Source: Baylisascaris procyonis (Eukaryota > Nematoda > Chromadorea > Rhabditida > Ascarididae). Taken from it: a DNA stretch of 64,000 bases. Shown in pieces: positions 29,082-38,398 of the stretch. A model generated the notes under the pieces. That model worked only from the letters and a program-made list of their open reading frames with translations, was not told the DNA's origin and ran no database searches. The position numbers were made by a program, and so were the translations under genes. Within the stretch, counting starts at the first letter, position 1. The number at the start of each line of letters is the position of its first letter. The stretch is taken from the NCBI GenBank assembly GCA_037389465.1, contig JAZARR010000094.1:1-64000 (forward strand), in the 5' to 3' direction.

Positions 29082-29163
29082 TGACGAGAGTGGGATTCGA
29101 ACCTACGCCTCCGAAGAGACTGGTGCCTTAAACCAGCGATTTAGAGCGCTCGGCCATCTCGCC
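29082..29163 (-). tRNA. tRNA-Leu(AAG), copy 5, degenerate
   Basis: This is the most decayed full-length copy. It has the T-stem G51A mismatch, G19 to C in the D loop, and GG to AT in the 3' strand of the D stem. It is probably a pseudogene despite its intact anticodon. Confidence 0.75.
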
Positions 29164-29280
29164 GCTTTGACGGAAACGAAGGACTTCCAACAGGTCTTTC
29201 ACAATCCCTTATCCTGCACGGTCAAAAAGCAATATCTTACGAGTTCCATTTTGGAGGACGCCTAGTCCCCCGACAAGAAA

Positions 29281-29362
29281 TGACGAGAGTGGGATTCGAA
29301 CCCACGCTTCCGAGGAGACTGGTGCCTTAAACCAGCGCCTCAGACCGCTCGGCCATCTCGCC
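29281..29362 (-). tRNA. tRNA-Leu(AAG), copy 6
   Basis: Anticodon AAG, with the same variable-arm and D-loop variant set as copies 3 and 12. Confidence 0.9.
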
Positions 29363-29423
29363 ACCTTGACGGAAATGGAGGACTTCCAACAGGTCTTTCA
29401 CAATCCCTTATCTTGCACGGTCG

Positions 29424-29446
29424 AAAAGGAACTTCTCACGAGTTCC
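29424..29446 (-). terminator. Hairpin plus T-run downstream of tRNA copy 7 (representative)
   Basis: On the minus strand, GGAACT and AGTTCC form a 6-bp stem around a 7-nt loop, and TTTT follows with no gap. This is the first run of four T after the tRNA, whose 3' end is followed only by TTTCC. The same motif recurs in most units. Units with GGAACA in the plus strand have a 5-bp stem and five T. Function as a Pol III termination or processing site is inferred. Confidence 0.5.
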
Positions 29447-29479
29447 CTTTTGGAGGACGACTTGTCAACCGACATGAAA

Positions 29480-29561
29480 TGACGAGAGTGGGATTCGAAC
29501 CCACGCCTCCGAAGAGACTGGTGCCTTAAACCAGCGCCTTAGACCGCTCGGCCATCTCGCC
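29480..29561 (-). tRNA. tRNA-Leu(AAG), copy 7
   Basis: The first copy from the left with a fully consensus body; used here as the reference for the array. Confidence 0.97.
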
Positions 29562-29678
29562 GCTGTGCCGGAAATGGAGGACTTCCAACAGGTCTTTCAC
29601 AATCCCTTATCTTGCGCGGTCGAAAATGAACTTCTCACGAGTTCCCTTTTAGAGGACGACTTGTCAACCGACAGGAAA

Positions 29679-29760
29679 TGACGAGAGTGGGATTCGAACC
29701 CACGCCTCCGAAGAGACTGGTGCCTTAAACCAGCGCCTTAGACCGCTCGGCCATCTCGCC
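29679..29760 (-). tRNA. tRNA-Leu(AAG), copy 8
   Basis: Consensus body, anticodon AAG. Confidence 0.97.
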
Positions 29761-29877
29761 AATTTGATGGAAATGGAGGACTTCCAACAGGTCTTTCACA
29801 ATCCCTTATCTTGCACGGTCGAAAAGGAACTTCTCACGAGTTCCATTTTGGAGGACGACTTGTCAACCGACAGGAAA

Positions 29878-29959
29878 TGACGAGAGTGGGATTCGGACCC
29901 ACGCCTCCGAAGAGACTGGTGCCTTAAACCAGCGCCTTAGACCGCTCGGCCATCTCGCC
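29878..29959 (-). tRNA. tRNA-Leu(AAG), copy 9, U55C
   Basis: The T-loop base normally modified to pseudouridine 55 is C, which removes the G18-psi55 elbow contact and alters the B box. Copies 25 and 49 share this change. Confidence 0.85.
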
Positions 29960-30075
29960 GCTGTGTCGGAAGTGGAGGACTCCCAACAGGTCTTTCACAT
30001 TCCCTTGTTTAGGAGGGTGAAAAGGAAGTTCCCACGAGTTCTGTTTTGGAGGACGACTAGTCCACCGACAGGGAA

Positions 30076-30157
30076 TGACGAGAGTGGGATTCGAACCCAC
30101 GCCTCCGAAGAGACTGGTGCCTAAAACCAGCGCCTTAGACCGCTCGGCCATCTCGCC
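30076..30157 (-). tRNA. tRNA-Leu(UAG), copy 10
   Basis: Consensus body with T at position 34. Its partner in the 3,185-bp-offset duplicate block is copy 26. Confidence 0.97.
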
Positions 30158-30274
30158 GCTGTGCCGGAAATGGAGGGCTTCCAACAGGTCATTCACAATC
30201 CCTTATCTTGCGCGGTCGAAAAGGAACTTCTCACGAGTTCCATTTTGGAGGACGACTTGTCAACCGACAGGAAA

Positions 30275-30356
30275 TGACGAGAGTGGGATTCGAACCCACG
30301 CCTCCGAAGAGACTGGTGCCTTAAACCAGCGCCTTAGACCGCTCGGCCATCTCGCC
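30275..30356 (-). tRNA. tRNA-Leu(AAG), copy 11
   Basis: Consensus body, anticodon AAG; block-duplicate partner of copy 27. Confidence 0.97.
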
Positions 30357-30473
30357 GCTTTGACGGAAACGAAGGACTTCCAACAGGTCTTTCACAATCC
30401 CTTATCCTGCACGGTCAAAAAGGAATATCTTACGAGTTCCATTTTGGAGGACGCCTAGTCCCCCGACAAGAAA

Positions 30474-30555
30474 TGACGAGAGTGGGATTCGAACCCACGC
30501 TTCCGAGGAGACTGGTGCCTTAAACCAGCGCCTCAGACCGCTCGGCCATCTCGCC
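30474..30555 (-). tRNA. tRNA-Leu(AAG), copy 12
   Basis: Carries the variable-arm and D-loop variant set of copies 3 and 6. Its block partner, copy 28, is consensus, so one of the two changed after the duplication. Confidence 0.9.
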
Positions 30556-30672
30556 ACCTTGACGGAAATGGAGGACTTCCAGCAGTTATTTCTTGAACCC
30601 TTATCTGGCAGGGTCGAAAAGGAACTTCTCACGAGTTCCATTTTGGAGGACGACTACTCCCCTGACAAGAAA

Positions 30673-30754
30673 TGACGAGAGTGGGATTCGAACCCACGCC
30701 TCCGAAGAGACTGGTGCCTTAAACCAGCGCCTTAGACGGCTCGGCCATCTCGCC
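30673..30754 (-). tRNA. tRNA-Leu(AAG), copy 13, G18C
   Basis: D-loop G18 is C, removing the partner of psi55. Copies 39 and 57 share this. The block partner, copy 29, has the normal G. Confidence 0.85.
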
Positions 30755-30871
30755 GCTGTGGCGGAAATGGAGGACTTCCAACAGGTCTTTCACATTCCCT
30801 TGTTTAGGAGGGTGAAAAAGGAAGTTCCCACGAGTTCTGTTTTGGAGGACGACTAGTCCACCGACAGGGAA

Positions 30872-30953
30872 TGACGAGAGTGGGATTCGAACCCACGCCT
30901 CCGAAGAGACTGGTGCCTGAAACCAGCGCCTTAGACCGCTCGGCCATCTCGCC
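30872..30953 (-). tRNA. tRNA-Leu(CAG), copy 14
   Basis: Consensus body except C at position 34, giving anticodon CAG for CUG codons. One of only two such copies; the other is its block-duplicate partner, copy 30. Confidence 0.95.
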
Positions 30954-31070
30954 ATTTTGACGGAAATGCAGGACTTCCAACAGTTCTTTCACAATCCCTT
31001 ATCTTACACGGTCAAAAAGGAACATCTCACGAGTTCCATTTTGGAGGACGACTAGTCCCCTGACAAGAAA

Positions 31071-31152
31071 TGACGAGAGTGGGATTCGAACCCACGCCTC
31101 CGAAGAGACTGGTGCCTTAAACCAGCGCCTTAGACCGCTCGGCCATGTCGCC
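31071..31152 (-). tRNA. tRNA-Leu(AAG), copy 15
   Basis: Acceptor-stem G6 is C, leaving a C-C mismatch. Copy 31, its block partner, has the same change. Confidence 0.87.
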
Positions 31153-31269
31153 GCTGTGTCGGAAGTGGAGGACTTCCAACAGGTCTTTCACAATCCCTTA
31201 TCTTGCACGGTCGAAAAGGAACTTCTCACGAGTTCCATTTTGGAGGACGACTTGTAAACCAACAGGAAA

Positions 31270-31351
31270 TGACGAGAGTGGGATTCGAACCCACGCCTCC
31301 GAAGAGACTGGTGCCTAAAACCAGCGCCTTAGACCGCTCGGCCATCTCGCC
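31270..31351 (-). tRNA. tRNA-Leu(UAG), copy 16
   Basis: Consensus body, anticodon UAG; block partner of copy 32. Confidence 0.97.
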
Positions 31352-31469
31352 GCTGTGTCGGAAATGGAGGACTTCCAACAGGTCTTTCACAATCCCTTAT
31401 CTTGCACGGTCGAAAAAGGAAGTTTCCACGAGTTCTGTTTTGGAGGACGACTTGTCAGCCAACAGGAAA

Positions 31470-31551
31470 TGACGAGAGTGGGATTCGAACCCACGCCTCC
31501 GAAGAGACTGGTGCCTAAAACCAGCGCCTTAGACCGCTCGGCCATCTCGCC
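31470..31551 (-). tRNA. tRNA-Leu(UAG), copy 17
   Basis: Consensus body with anticodon UAG. The aligned copy 33 in the duplicate block reads AAG, so the wobble base differs between otherwise matching copies. Confidence 0.97.
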
Positions 31552-31668
31552 ACTTTGGCGGAAATGGAGGACTTCCAACAGGTCTTTCACAATCCCTTAT
31601 CTTACACGGTCAAAAAGGAACATCTCACGAGTTCCATTTTGGAGGACGACTAGTCCCCAGACAAGAAA

Positions 31669-31750
31669 TGACGAGAGTGGGATTCGAACCCACGCCTCCG
31701 AAGAGACTGGTGCCTTAAACCAGCGCCTTAGACCGCTCGGCCATCTCGCC
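31669..31750 (-). tRNA. tRNA-Leu(AAG), copy 18
   Basis: Consensus body, anticodon AAG. Confidence 0.97.
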
Positions 31751-31867
31751 GCTGTGCCGGAAATGGAGGACTTCCAACAGGTCTTTCACAATCCCTTATC
31801 TTGCGCGGTCGAAAGTGAACTTCTCACGAGTTCCCTTTTGGAGGACGACTTGTAAACCAACAGGAAA

Positions 31868-31949
31868 TGACGAGAGTGGGATTCGAACCCGCGCCTCCGA
31901 AGAGACTGGTGCCTAAAACCAGCGCCTTAGACCGCTCGGCCATCTCGCC
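31868..31949 (-). tRNA. tRNA-Leu(UAG), copy 19
   Basis: T50 to C gives one T-stem mismatch opposite A64; otherwise consensus. Confidence 0.88.
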
Positions 31950-32066
31950 GCTGTGTCGGGAATGGAGGACTCCCAACAGGTCTTTCACAATCCCTTATCT
32001 TACACGGTCAAAAAAGAACATCTCACGAGTTCCATTTTGGAGGACGACTAGTCCCCCGACAAGAAA

Positions 32067-32148
32067 TGACGAGAGTGGGATTCGAACCCACGCCTCCGAA
32101 GAGACTGGTGCCTAAAACCAGCGCCTTAGACCGCTCGGCCATCCCGCC
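32067..32148 (-). tRNA. tRNA-Leu(UAG), copy 20
   Basis: Acceptor-stem A5 to G makes a G-U wobble. Copy 38 has the same change and a matching flank. Confidence 0.92.
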
Positions 32149-32265
32149 GCCTTGACGGAGACAGGGGACATCCAGCAGTTCTTTCTTCAACCCTTATCTG
32201 GCAGGGTGGAAAAGGAGCTTCTCACGAGTTCCATTTTGGAGGACGACTACTCCCCTGACAAGAAA

Positions 32266-32347
32266 TGACGAGAGTGGGATTCGAACCCACGCCTCCGAAG
32301 AGACTGGTGCCTAAAACCAGCGCCTTAGACCGCTCGGCCATCTCGCC
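32266..32347 (-). tRNA. tRNA-Leu(UAG), copy 21
   Basis: Consensus body; third consecutive UAG copy. Confidence 0.97.
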
Positions 32348-32464
32348 GCTTTGACGGAAATGCAGGGCTTCCAACAGTTCTTTCACAATCCCTTATCTTA
32401 CACGGTCAAAAAGGAACATCTCACGAGTTCCATTTTGGAGGACGACTTGTCAAGCGACAGGAAA

Positions 32465-32546
32465 TGACGAGAGTGGGATTCGAACCCACGCCTCCGAAGA
32501 GACTGGTGCCTTAAACCAGCGCCTTAGACCGCTCGGCCATCTCGCC
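32465..32546 (-). tRNA. tRNA-Leu(AAG), copy 22
   Basis: Consensus body, anticodon AAG; starts a run of nearly identical units. Confidence 0.97.
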
Positions 32547-32663
32547 GCTGTGCCGGAAATGGAGGACTTCCAACAGGTCATTCACAATCCCTCATCTTGC
32601 ACGGTCGAAAAGGAACTTCTCACGAGTTCCATTCTGGAGGACGACTTGTAAAACAACAGGAAA

Positions 32664-32745
32664 TGACGAGAGTGGGATTCGAACCCACGCCTCCGAAGAG
32701 ACTGGTGCCTTAAACCAGCGCCTTAGACCGCTCGGCCATCTCGCC
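32664..32745 (-). tRNA. tRNA-Leu(AAG), copy 23
   Basis: Consensus body. The whole unit, spacer included, is identical to the next unit. Confidence 0.97.
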
Positions 32746-32862
32746 GCTGTGCCGGAAATGGAGGACTTCCAACAGGTCATTCACAATCCCTCATCTTGCA
32801 CGGTCGAAAAGGAACTTCTCACGAGTTCCATTCTGGAGGACGACTTGTAAAACAACAGGAAA

Positions 32863-32944
32863 TGACGAGAGTGGGATTCGAACCCACGCCTCCGAAGAGA
32901 CTGGTGCCTTAAACCAGCGCCTTAGACCGCTCGGCCATCTCGCC
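32863..32944 (-). tRNA. tRNA-Leu(AAG), copy 24
   Basis: Consensus body; the unit repeats the preceding 199 bp exactly. Confidence 0.97.
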
Positions 32945-33061
32945 GCTGTGCCGGAAATGGAGGACTTCCAACAGGTCATTCACAATCCCTCATCTTGCAC
33001 GGTCGAAAAGGAACTTCTCACGAGTTCCATTCTGGAGGACGACTTGTAAAACAACAGGAAA

Positions 33062-33143
33062 TGACGAGAGTGGGATTCGGACCCACGCCTCCGAAGAGAC
33101 TGGTGCCTTAAACCAGCGCCTTAGACCGCTCGGCCATCTCGCC
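33062..33143 (-). tRNA. tRNA-Leu(AAG), copy 25, U55C
   Basis: Trailer identical to copies 23 and 24, but the body has the U55C change of copies 9 and 49. Confidence 0.85.
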
Positions 33144-33260
33144 GCTGTGTCGGAAGTGGAGGACTCCCAACAGGTCTTTCACATTCCCTTGTTTAGGAGG
33201 GTGAAAAAGGAAGTTCCCACGAGTTCTGTTTTGGAGGACGACTAGTCCACCGACAGGAAA

Positions 33261-33342
33261 TGACGAGAGTGGGATTCGAACCCACGCCTCCGAAGAGACT
33301 GGTGCCTAAAACCAGCGCCTTAGACCGCTCGGCCATCTCGCC
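33261..33342 (-). tRNA. tRNA-Leu(UAG), copy 26
   Basis: Consensus body, anticodon UAG; partner of copy 10. Confidence 0.97.
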
Positions 33343-33459
33343 GCTGTGCCGGAAATGGAGGGCTTCCAACAGGTCATTCACAATCCCTTATCTTGCGCGG
33401 TCGAAAAGGAACTTCTCACGAGTTCCATTTTGGAGGACGACTTGTCAACCGACAGGAAA

Positions 33460-33541
33460 TGACGAGAGTGGGATTCGAACCCACGCCTCCGAAGAGACTG
33501 GTGCCTTAAACCAGCGCCTTAGACCGCTCGGCCATCTCGCC
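33460..33541 (-). tRNA. tRNA-Leu(AAG), copy 27
   Basis: Consensus body; partner of copy 11. Confidence 0.97.
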
Positions 33542-33658
33542 GCTTTGACGGAAACGAAGGACTTCCAACAGGTCTTTCACAATCCCTTATCCTGCACGGT
33601 CAAAAAGGAATATCTTACGAGTTCCATTTTGGAGGACGACTAGTCCCCCGACAAGAAA

Positions 33659-33740
33659 TGACGAGAGTGGGATTCGAACCCACGCCTCCGAAGAGACTGG
33701 TGCCTTAAACCAGCGCCTTAGACCGCTCGGCCATCTCGCC
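33659..33740 (-). tRNA. tRNA-Leu(AAG), copy 28
   Basis: Consensus body; its block partner copy 12 is variant. Confidence 0.97.
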
Positions 33741-33857
33741 ACCTTGACGGAAATGGAGGACTTCCAGCAGTTATTTCTTGAACCCTTATCTGGCAGGGTC
33801 GAAAAGGAACTTCTCACGAGTTCCATTTTGGAGGACGACTACTCCCCTGACAAGAAA

Positions 33858-33939
33858 TGACGAGAGTGGGATTCGAACCCACGCCTCCGAAGAGACTGGT
33901 GCCTTAAACCAGCGCCTTAGACCGCTCGGCCATCTCGCC
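33858..33939 (-). tRNA. tRNA-Leu(AAG), copy 29
   Basis: Consensus body with normal G18, unlike its block partner copy 13. Confidence 0.97.
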
Positions 33940-34056
33940 GCTGTGGCGGAAATGGAGGACTTCCAACAGGTCTTTCACATTCCCTTGTTTAGGAGGGTGA
34001 AAAAGGAAGTTCCCACGAGTTCTGTTTTGGAGGACGACTAGTCCACCGACAGGGAA

Positions 34057-34138
34057 TGACGAGAGTGGGATTCGAACCCACGCCTCCGAAGAGACTGGTG
34101 CCTGAAACCAGCGCCTTAGACCGCTCGGCCATCTCGCC
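34057..34138 (-). tRNA. tRNA-Leu(CAG), copy 30
   Basis: Second CAG copy, exactly 3,185 bp from copy 14 within the duplicated block, so both derive from one wobble change. Confidence 0.95.
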
Positions 34139-34255
34139 ACTTTGACGGAACTGGAGGGCTTCCAACAGTTCTTTCACAATCCCTTATCTTACACGGTCAA
34201 AAAGGAACATCTCACGAGTTCCATTTTGGAGGACGACTAGTCCCCTGACAAGAAA

Positions 34256-34337
34256 TGACGAGAGTGGGATTCGAACCCACGCCTCCGAAGAGACTGGTGC
34301 CTTAAACCAGCGCCTTAGACCGCTCGGCCATGTCGCC
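34256..34337 (-). tRNA. tRNA-Leu(AAG), copy 31
   Basis: Acceptor-stem G6C mismatch shared with copy 15. Confidence 0.87.
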
Positions 34338-34454
34338 GCTGTGTCGGAAGTGGAGGACTTCCAACAGGTCTTTCACAATCCCTTATCTTGCACGGTCGAA
34401 AAGGAACTTCTCACGAGTTCCATTTTGGAGGACGACTTGTAAACCAACAGGAAA

Positions 34455-34536
34455 TGACGAGAGTGGGATTCGAACCCACGCCTCCGAAGAGACTGGTGCC
34501 TAAAACCAGCGCCTTAGACCGCTCGGCCATCTCGCC
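34455..34536 (-). tRNA. tRNA-Leu(UAG), copy 32
   Basis: Consensus body; partner of copy 16. Confidence 0.97.
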
Positions 34537-34654
34537 GCTGTGTCGGAAATGGAGGACTTCCAACAGGTCTTTCACAATCCCTTATCTTGCACGGTCGAAA
34601 AAGGAAGTTTCCACGAGTTCTGTTTTGGAGGACGACTTGTCAGCCAACAGGAAA

Positions 34655-34736
34655 TGACGAGAGTGGGATTCGAACCCACGCCTCCGAAGAGACTGGTGCC
34701 TTAAACCAGCGCCTTAGACCGCTCGGCCATCTCGCC
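34655..34736 (-). tRNA. tRNA-Leu(AAG), copy 33
   Basis: Consensus body, anticodon AAG, where the aligned copy 17 has UAG. The trailers match. Confidence 0.97.
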
Positions 34737-34853
34737 AATTTGATGGGAATGGAGGACTTCCAACAGGTCTTTCACAATCCCTTATCTTGCACGGTCGAAA
34801 AGGAACTTCTCACGAGTTCCATTTTGGAGGACGACTTGTCAACCGACAGGAAA

Positions 34854-34935
34854 TGACGAGAGTGGGATTCGAACCCACGCCTCCGAAGAGACTGGTGCCT
34901 TAAACCAGCGCCTTAGACCGCTCGGCCATCTCGCC
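34854..34935 (-). tRNA. tRNA-Leu(AAG), copy 34
   Basis: Consensus body, anticodon AAG. Confidence 0.97.
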
Positions 34936-35052
34936 GCTGTGCCGGAAATGGAGGACTTCCAACAGGTCTTTCACAATCCCTTATCTTGCGCGGTCGAAAA
35001 TGAACTTCTCACGAGTTCACTTTTAGAGGACGACTAGTCAACCGACAGGAAA

Positions 35053-35134
35053 TGACGAGAGTGGGATTCGAACCCACGCCTCCGAAGAGACTGGTGCCTT
35101 AAACCAGCGCCTTAGACCGCTCGGCCATCTCGCC
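35053..35134 (-). tRNA. tRNA-Leu(AAG), copy 35
   Basis: Consensus body, anticodon AAG. Confidence 0.97.
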
Positions 35135-35251
35135 GCTGTGTCGGAAGTGGAGGACTCCCAACAGGTCTTTCACATTCCCTTGTTTAGGAGGGTGAAAAAG
35201 GAAGTTCCCACGAGTTCTGTTTTGGAGGACGACTAGTCCACCGACAGGGAA

Positions 35252-35315
35252 TGACGAGAGTGGGATTCGAACCCACGCCTCCGAAGAGACTGGTGCCTAA
35301 AACCAGCGCCTTAGA
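35252..35315 (-). pseudogene. Truncated tRNA-Leu(UAG), copy 36
   Basis: The 3' part through the anticodon and into the D arm is intact, but the 5' acceptor strand and most of the A box are deleted. The unit is 180 bp instead of 199 bp. It should be neither transcribed normally nor foldable. Confidence 0.93.
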
Positions 35316-35431
35316 GTTTGACGGAAACGAAGGACTTCCAACAGGTCTTTCACAATCCCTTATCTTGCACGGTCGAAAGTGAACTTCTCACGAGTTCCCT
35401 TTTGGAGGACGACTTGTAAACCAACAGGAAA

Positions 35432-35495
35432 TGACGAGAGTGGGATTCGAACCCACGCCTCCGAAGAGACTGGTGCCTAAAACCAGCGCCTTAGA
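35432..35495 (-). pseudogene. Truncated tRNA-Leu(UAG), copy 37
   Basis: Same breakpoint as copy 36, in the adjacent 180-bp unit. Confidence 0.93.
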
Positions 35496-35611
35496 GTTTG
35501 ACGGAAACGAAGGACTTCCAACAGGTCTTTCACAATCCCTTATCTTACACGGTCAAAAAAGAACATCTCGCGAGTTCCATTTTGGAGGACGACTAGTCCC
35601 CCGACAAGAAA

Positions 35612-35693
35612 TGACGAGAGTGGGATTCGAACCCACGCCTCCGAAGAGACTGGTGCCTAAAACCAGCGCCTTAGACCGCTCGGCCATCCCGCC
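35612..35693 (-). tRNA. tRNA-Leu(UAG), copy 38
   Basis: Acceptor A5G as in copy 20, with the same upstream flank, so these two units are related by duplication. Confidence 0.92.
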
Positions 35694-35810
35694 GCCTTGA
35701 CGGAGACAGGGGACATCCAGCAGTTCTTTCTTCAACCCTTATCTGGCAGGGTGGAAAAGGAGCTTCTCACGTGTTCCATTTTGGAGGACGACTACTCCCC
35801 TGACAAGAAA

Positions 35811-35892
35811 TGACGAGAGTGGGATTCGAACCCACGCCTCCGAAGAGACTGGTGCCTTAAACCAGCGCCTTAGACGGCTCGGCCATCTCGCC
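35811..35892 (-). tRNA. tRNA-Leu(AAG), copy 39, G18C
   Basis: D-loop G18C as in copies 13 and 57. Confidence 0.85.
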
Positions 35893-36009
35893 GCTGTGGC
35901 GGAAATGGAGGGCTTCCAACAGTTCTTTCACAATCCCTTATCTTACACGGTCAAAAAGGAACATCTCACGAGTTCCATTTTGGAGGACGACTAGTCCCCT
36001 GACAAGAAA

Positions 36010-36091
36010 TGACGAGAGTGGGATTCGAACCCACGCCTCCGAAGAGACTGGTGCCTTAAACCAGCGCCTTAGACCGCTCGGCCATCTCGCC
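36010..36091 (-). tRNA. tRNA-Leu(AAG), copy 40
   Basis: Consensus body, anticodon AAG. Confidence 0.97.
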
Positions 36092-36208
36092 GCTGTGCCG
36101 GAAATGGAGGACTTCCAACAGGTCATTCACAATCCCTCATCTTGCACGGCCGAAAAGGAACTTCTCACGAGTTCCATTCTGGAGGACGACTTGTAAAACA
36201 ACAGGAAA

Positions 36209-36290
36209 TGACGAGAGTGGGATTCGAACCCACGCCTCCGAAGAGACTGGTGCCTAAAACCAGCGCCTTAGACCACTCGGCCATCTCGCC
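36209..36290 (-). tRNA. tRNA-Leu(UAG), copy 41
   Basis: One neutral-looking D-loop change (C to T before GG); otherwise consensus. Confidence 0.95.
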
Positions 36291-36407
36291 GCTTTGACGG
36301 AAATAGAGGACTTCCAGCAGTTCTTTCTTGAACCCTTATCTGGCAGGGTCGAAAAGGAGCTTCTCACGAGTTCCATTTTGGAGGACGACTTGTCAACCGA
36401 CAGGAAA

Positions 36408-36489
36408 TGACGAGAGTGGGATTCGAACCCACGCCTCCGAAGAGACTGGTGCCTAAAACCAGCGCCTTAGACCGCTCGGCCATCTCGCC
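36408..36489 (-). tRNA. tRNA-Leu(UAG), copy 42
   Basis: Consensus body, anticodon UAG. Confidence 0.97.
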
Positions 36490-36606
36490 GCTGTGTCTGG
36501 AGTGGAGGACTCCCAACAGGTCTTTCACATTCCCTTGTTTAGGAGGGTGAAAGAGGAAGTTCCGACGAGTTCTGTTTTGGAGGACGACTTGTCAACCGAC
36601 GGGAAA

Positions 36607-36688
36607 TGACGAGAGTGGGATTCGAACCCACGCCTGCGAAGAGACTGGTGCCTAAAACCAGCGCCTTAGACCGCTCGGCCATCTCGCC
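36607..36688 (-). tRNA. tRNA-Leu(UAG), copy 43
   Basis: One G to C change in the variable-arm stem; otherwise consensus. Confidence 0.93.
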
Positions 36689-36806
36689 GCTGTGTCGGAA
36701 ATGGAGGACTTCCAACAGGTCTTTCACAATCCCTTATATTGCACGGTCGAAAAGGGAAGTTTCCACGAGTTCTGTTTTGGAGGACGACTTGTCAGCCAAC
36801 AGGAAA

Positions 36807-36888
36807 TGACGAGAGTGGGATTCGAACCCACGCCTCCGAAGAGACTGGTGCCTTAAACCAGCGCCTTAGACCGCTCGGCCATCTCGCC
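36807..36888 (-). tRNA. tRNA-Leu(AAG), copy 44
   Basis: Consensus body, anticodon AAG. Confidence 0.97.
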
Positions 36889-37005
36889 AATTTGATGGAA
36901 ATGGAGGACTTCCAACAGGTCTTTCACAATCCCTTATCTTGCACGGTCGAAAAGGAACTTCTCACGAGTTCCATTTTGGAGGACGACTTGTCAACCGACA
37001 GGAAA

Positions 37006-37087
37006 TGACGAGAGTGGGATTCGAACCCACGCCTCCGAAGAGACTGGTGCCTTAAACCAGCGCCTTAGACCGCTCGGCCATCTCGCC
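37006..37087 (-). tRNA. tRNA-Leu(AAG), copy 45
   Basis: Consensus body, anticodon AAG. Confidence 0.97.
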
Positions 37088-37204
37088 GCTGTGCCGGAAA
37101 TGGAGGACTTCCAACAGGTCTTTCACAATCCCTTATCTTGCGCGGTCGAAAATGAACTTCTCACGAGTTCACTTTTAGAGGACGACTTGTCAACCGACAG
37201 GAAA

Positions 37205-37286
37205 TGACGAGAGTGGGATTCGAACCCACGCCTCCGAAGAGACTGGTGCCTTAAACCAGCGCCTTAGACCGCTCGGCCATCTCGCC
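37205..37286 (-). tRNA. tRNA-Leu(AAG), copy 46
   Basis: Consensus body; its trailer differs from that of copy 47 by a single base. Confidence 0.97.
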
Positions 37287-37403
37287 GCTGTGCCGGAAAT
37301 GGAGGACTTCCAACAGGTCTTTCACAATCCCTTATCTTGCGCGGTCGAAAATGAACTTCTCACGAGTTCACTTTTGGAGGACGACTTGTCAACCGACAGG
37401 AAA

Positions 37404-37485
37404 TGACGAGAGTGGGATTCGAACCCACGCCTCCGAAGAGACTGGTGCCTTAAACCAGCGCCTTAGACCGCTCGGCCATCTCGCC
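37404..37485 (-). tRNA. tRNA-Leu(AAG), copy 47
   Basis: Consensus body, anticodon AAG. Confidence 0.97.
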
Positions 37486-37602
37486 GCTGTGTCGGAAATG
37501 GAGGACTTCCAACAGGTCTTTCACAATCCCTTATCTTGCACGGTCGAAAAGGAAGTTTCCACGAGTTCTGTTTTGGAGGACGACTTGTCAGCCAACAGGA
37601 AA

Positions 37603-37684
37603 TGACGAGAGTGGGATTCGAACCCACGCCTCCGAAGAGACTGGTGCCTTAAACCAGCGCCTTAGACCGCTCGGCCATCTCGCC
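37603..37684 (-). tRNA. tRNA-Leu(AAG), copy 48
   Basis: Consensus body, anticodon AAG. Confidence 0.97.
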
Positions 37685-37801
37685 AATTTGATGCAAATGG
37701 AGGACTTCCAACAGGTCTTTCACAATCCCTTATCTTGCACGGTCGAAAAGGAACTTCTCACGAGTTCCATTTTGGAGGACGACTTGTCAACCGACAGGAA
37801 A

Positions 37802-37883
37802 TGACGAGAGTGGGATTCGGACCCACGCCTCCGAAGAGACTGGTGCCTTAAACCAGCGCCTTAGACCGCTCGGCCATCTCGCC
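37802..37883 (-). tRNA. tRNA-Leu(AAG), copy 49, U55C
   Basis: Third copy with C at T-loop position 55. Confidence 0.85.
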
Positions 37884-38000
37884 GCTGTGCCGGAAATGGA
37901 GGACTTCCAACAGGTCTTTCACAATCCCTTATCTTGCGCGGTCGAAAATGAACTTCTCACGAGTTCACTTTTAGAGGACGACTTGTCAACCGACAGGAAA

Positions 38001-38082
38001 TGACGAGAGTGGGATTCGAACCCACGCCTCCGAAGAGACTGGTGCCTTAAACCAGCGCCTTAGACCGCTCGGCCATCTCGCC
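38001..38082 (-). tRNA. tRNA-Leu(AAG), copy 50
   Basis: Consensus body, anticodon AAG. Confidence 0.97.
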
Positions 38083-38199
38083 GCTGTGTCGGAAGTGGAG
38101 GACTCCCAACAGGTCTTTCACATTCCCTTGTTTAGGAGGGTGAAAAAGGAAGTTCCCACGAGTTCTGTTTTGGAGGACGACTAGTCCACCGACAGGGAA

Positions 38200-38281
38200 T
38201 GACGAGAGTGGGATTCGAACCCACGCCTCCGAAGAGACTGGTGCCTAAAACCAGCGCCTTAGACCGCTCGGCCATCTCGCC
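38200..38281 (-). tRNA. tRNA-Leu(UAG), copy 51
   Basis: Consensus body; its flanks match copies 10 and 26, marking a third version of that block. Confidence 0.97.
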
Positions 38282-38398
38282 GCTGTGCCGGAAATGGAGG
38301 ACTTCCAACAGGTCTTTCACAATCCCTTATCTTGCGCGGTCGAAAAGGAACTTCTCACGAGTTCCATTTTGGAGGACGACTTGTCAACCGACAGGAAA

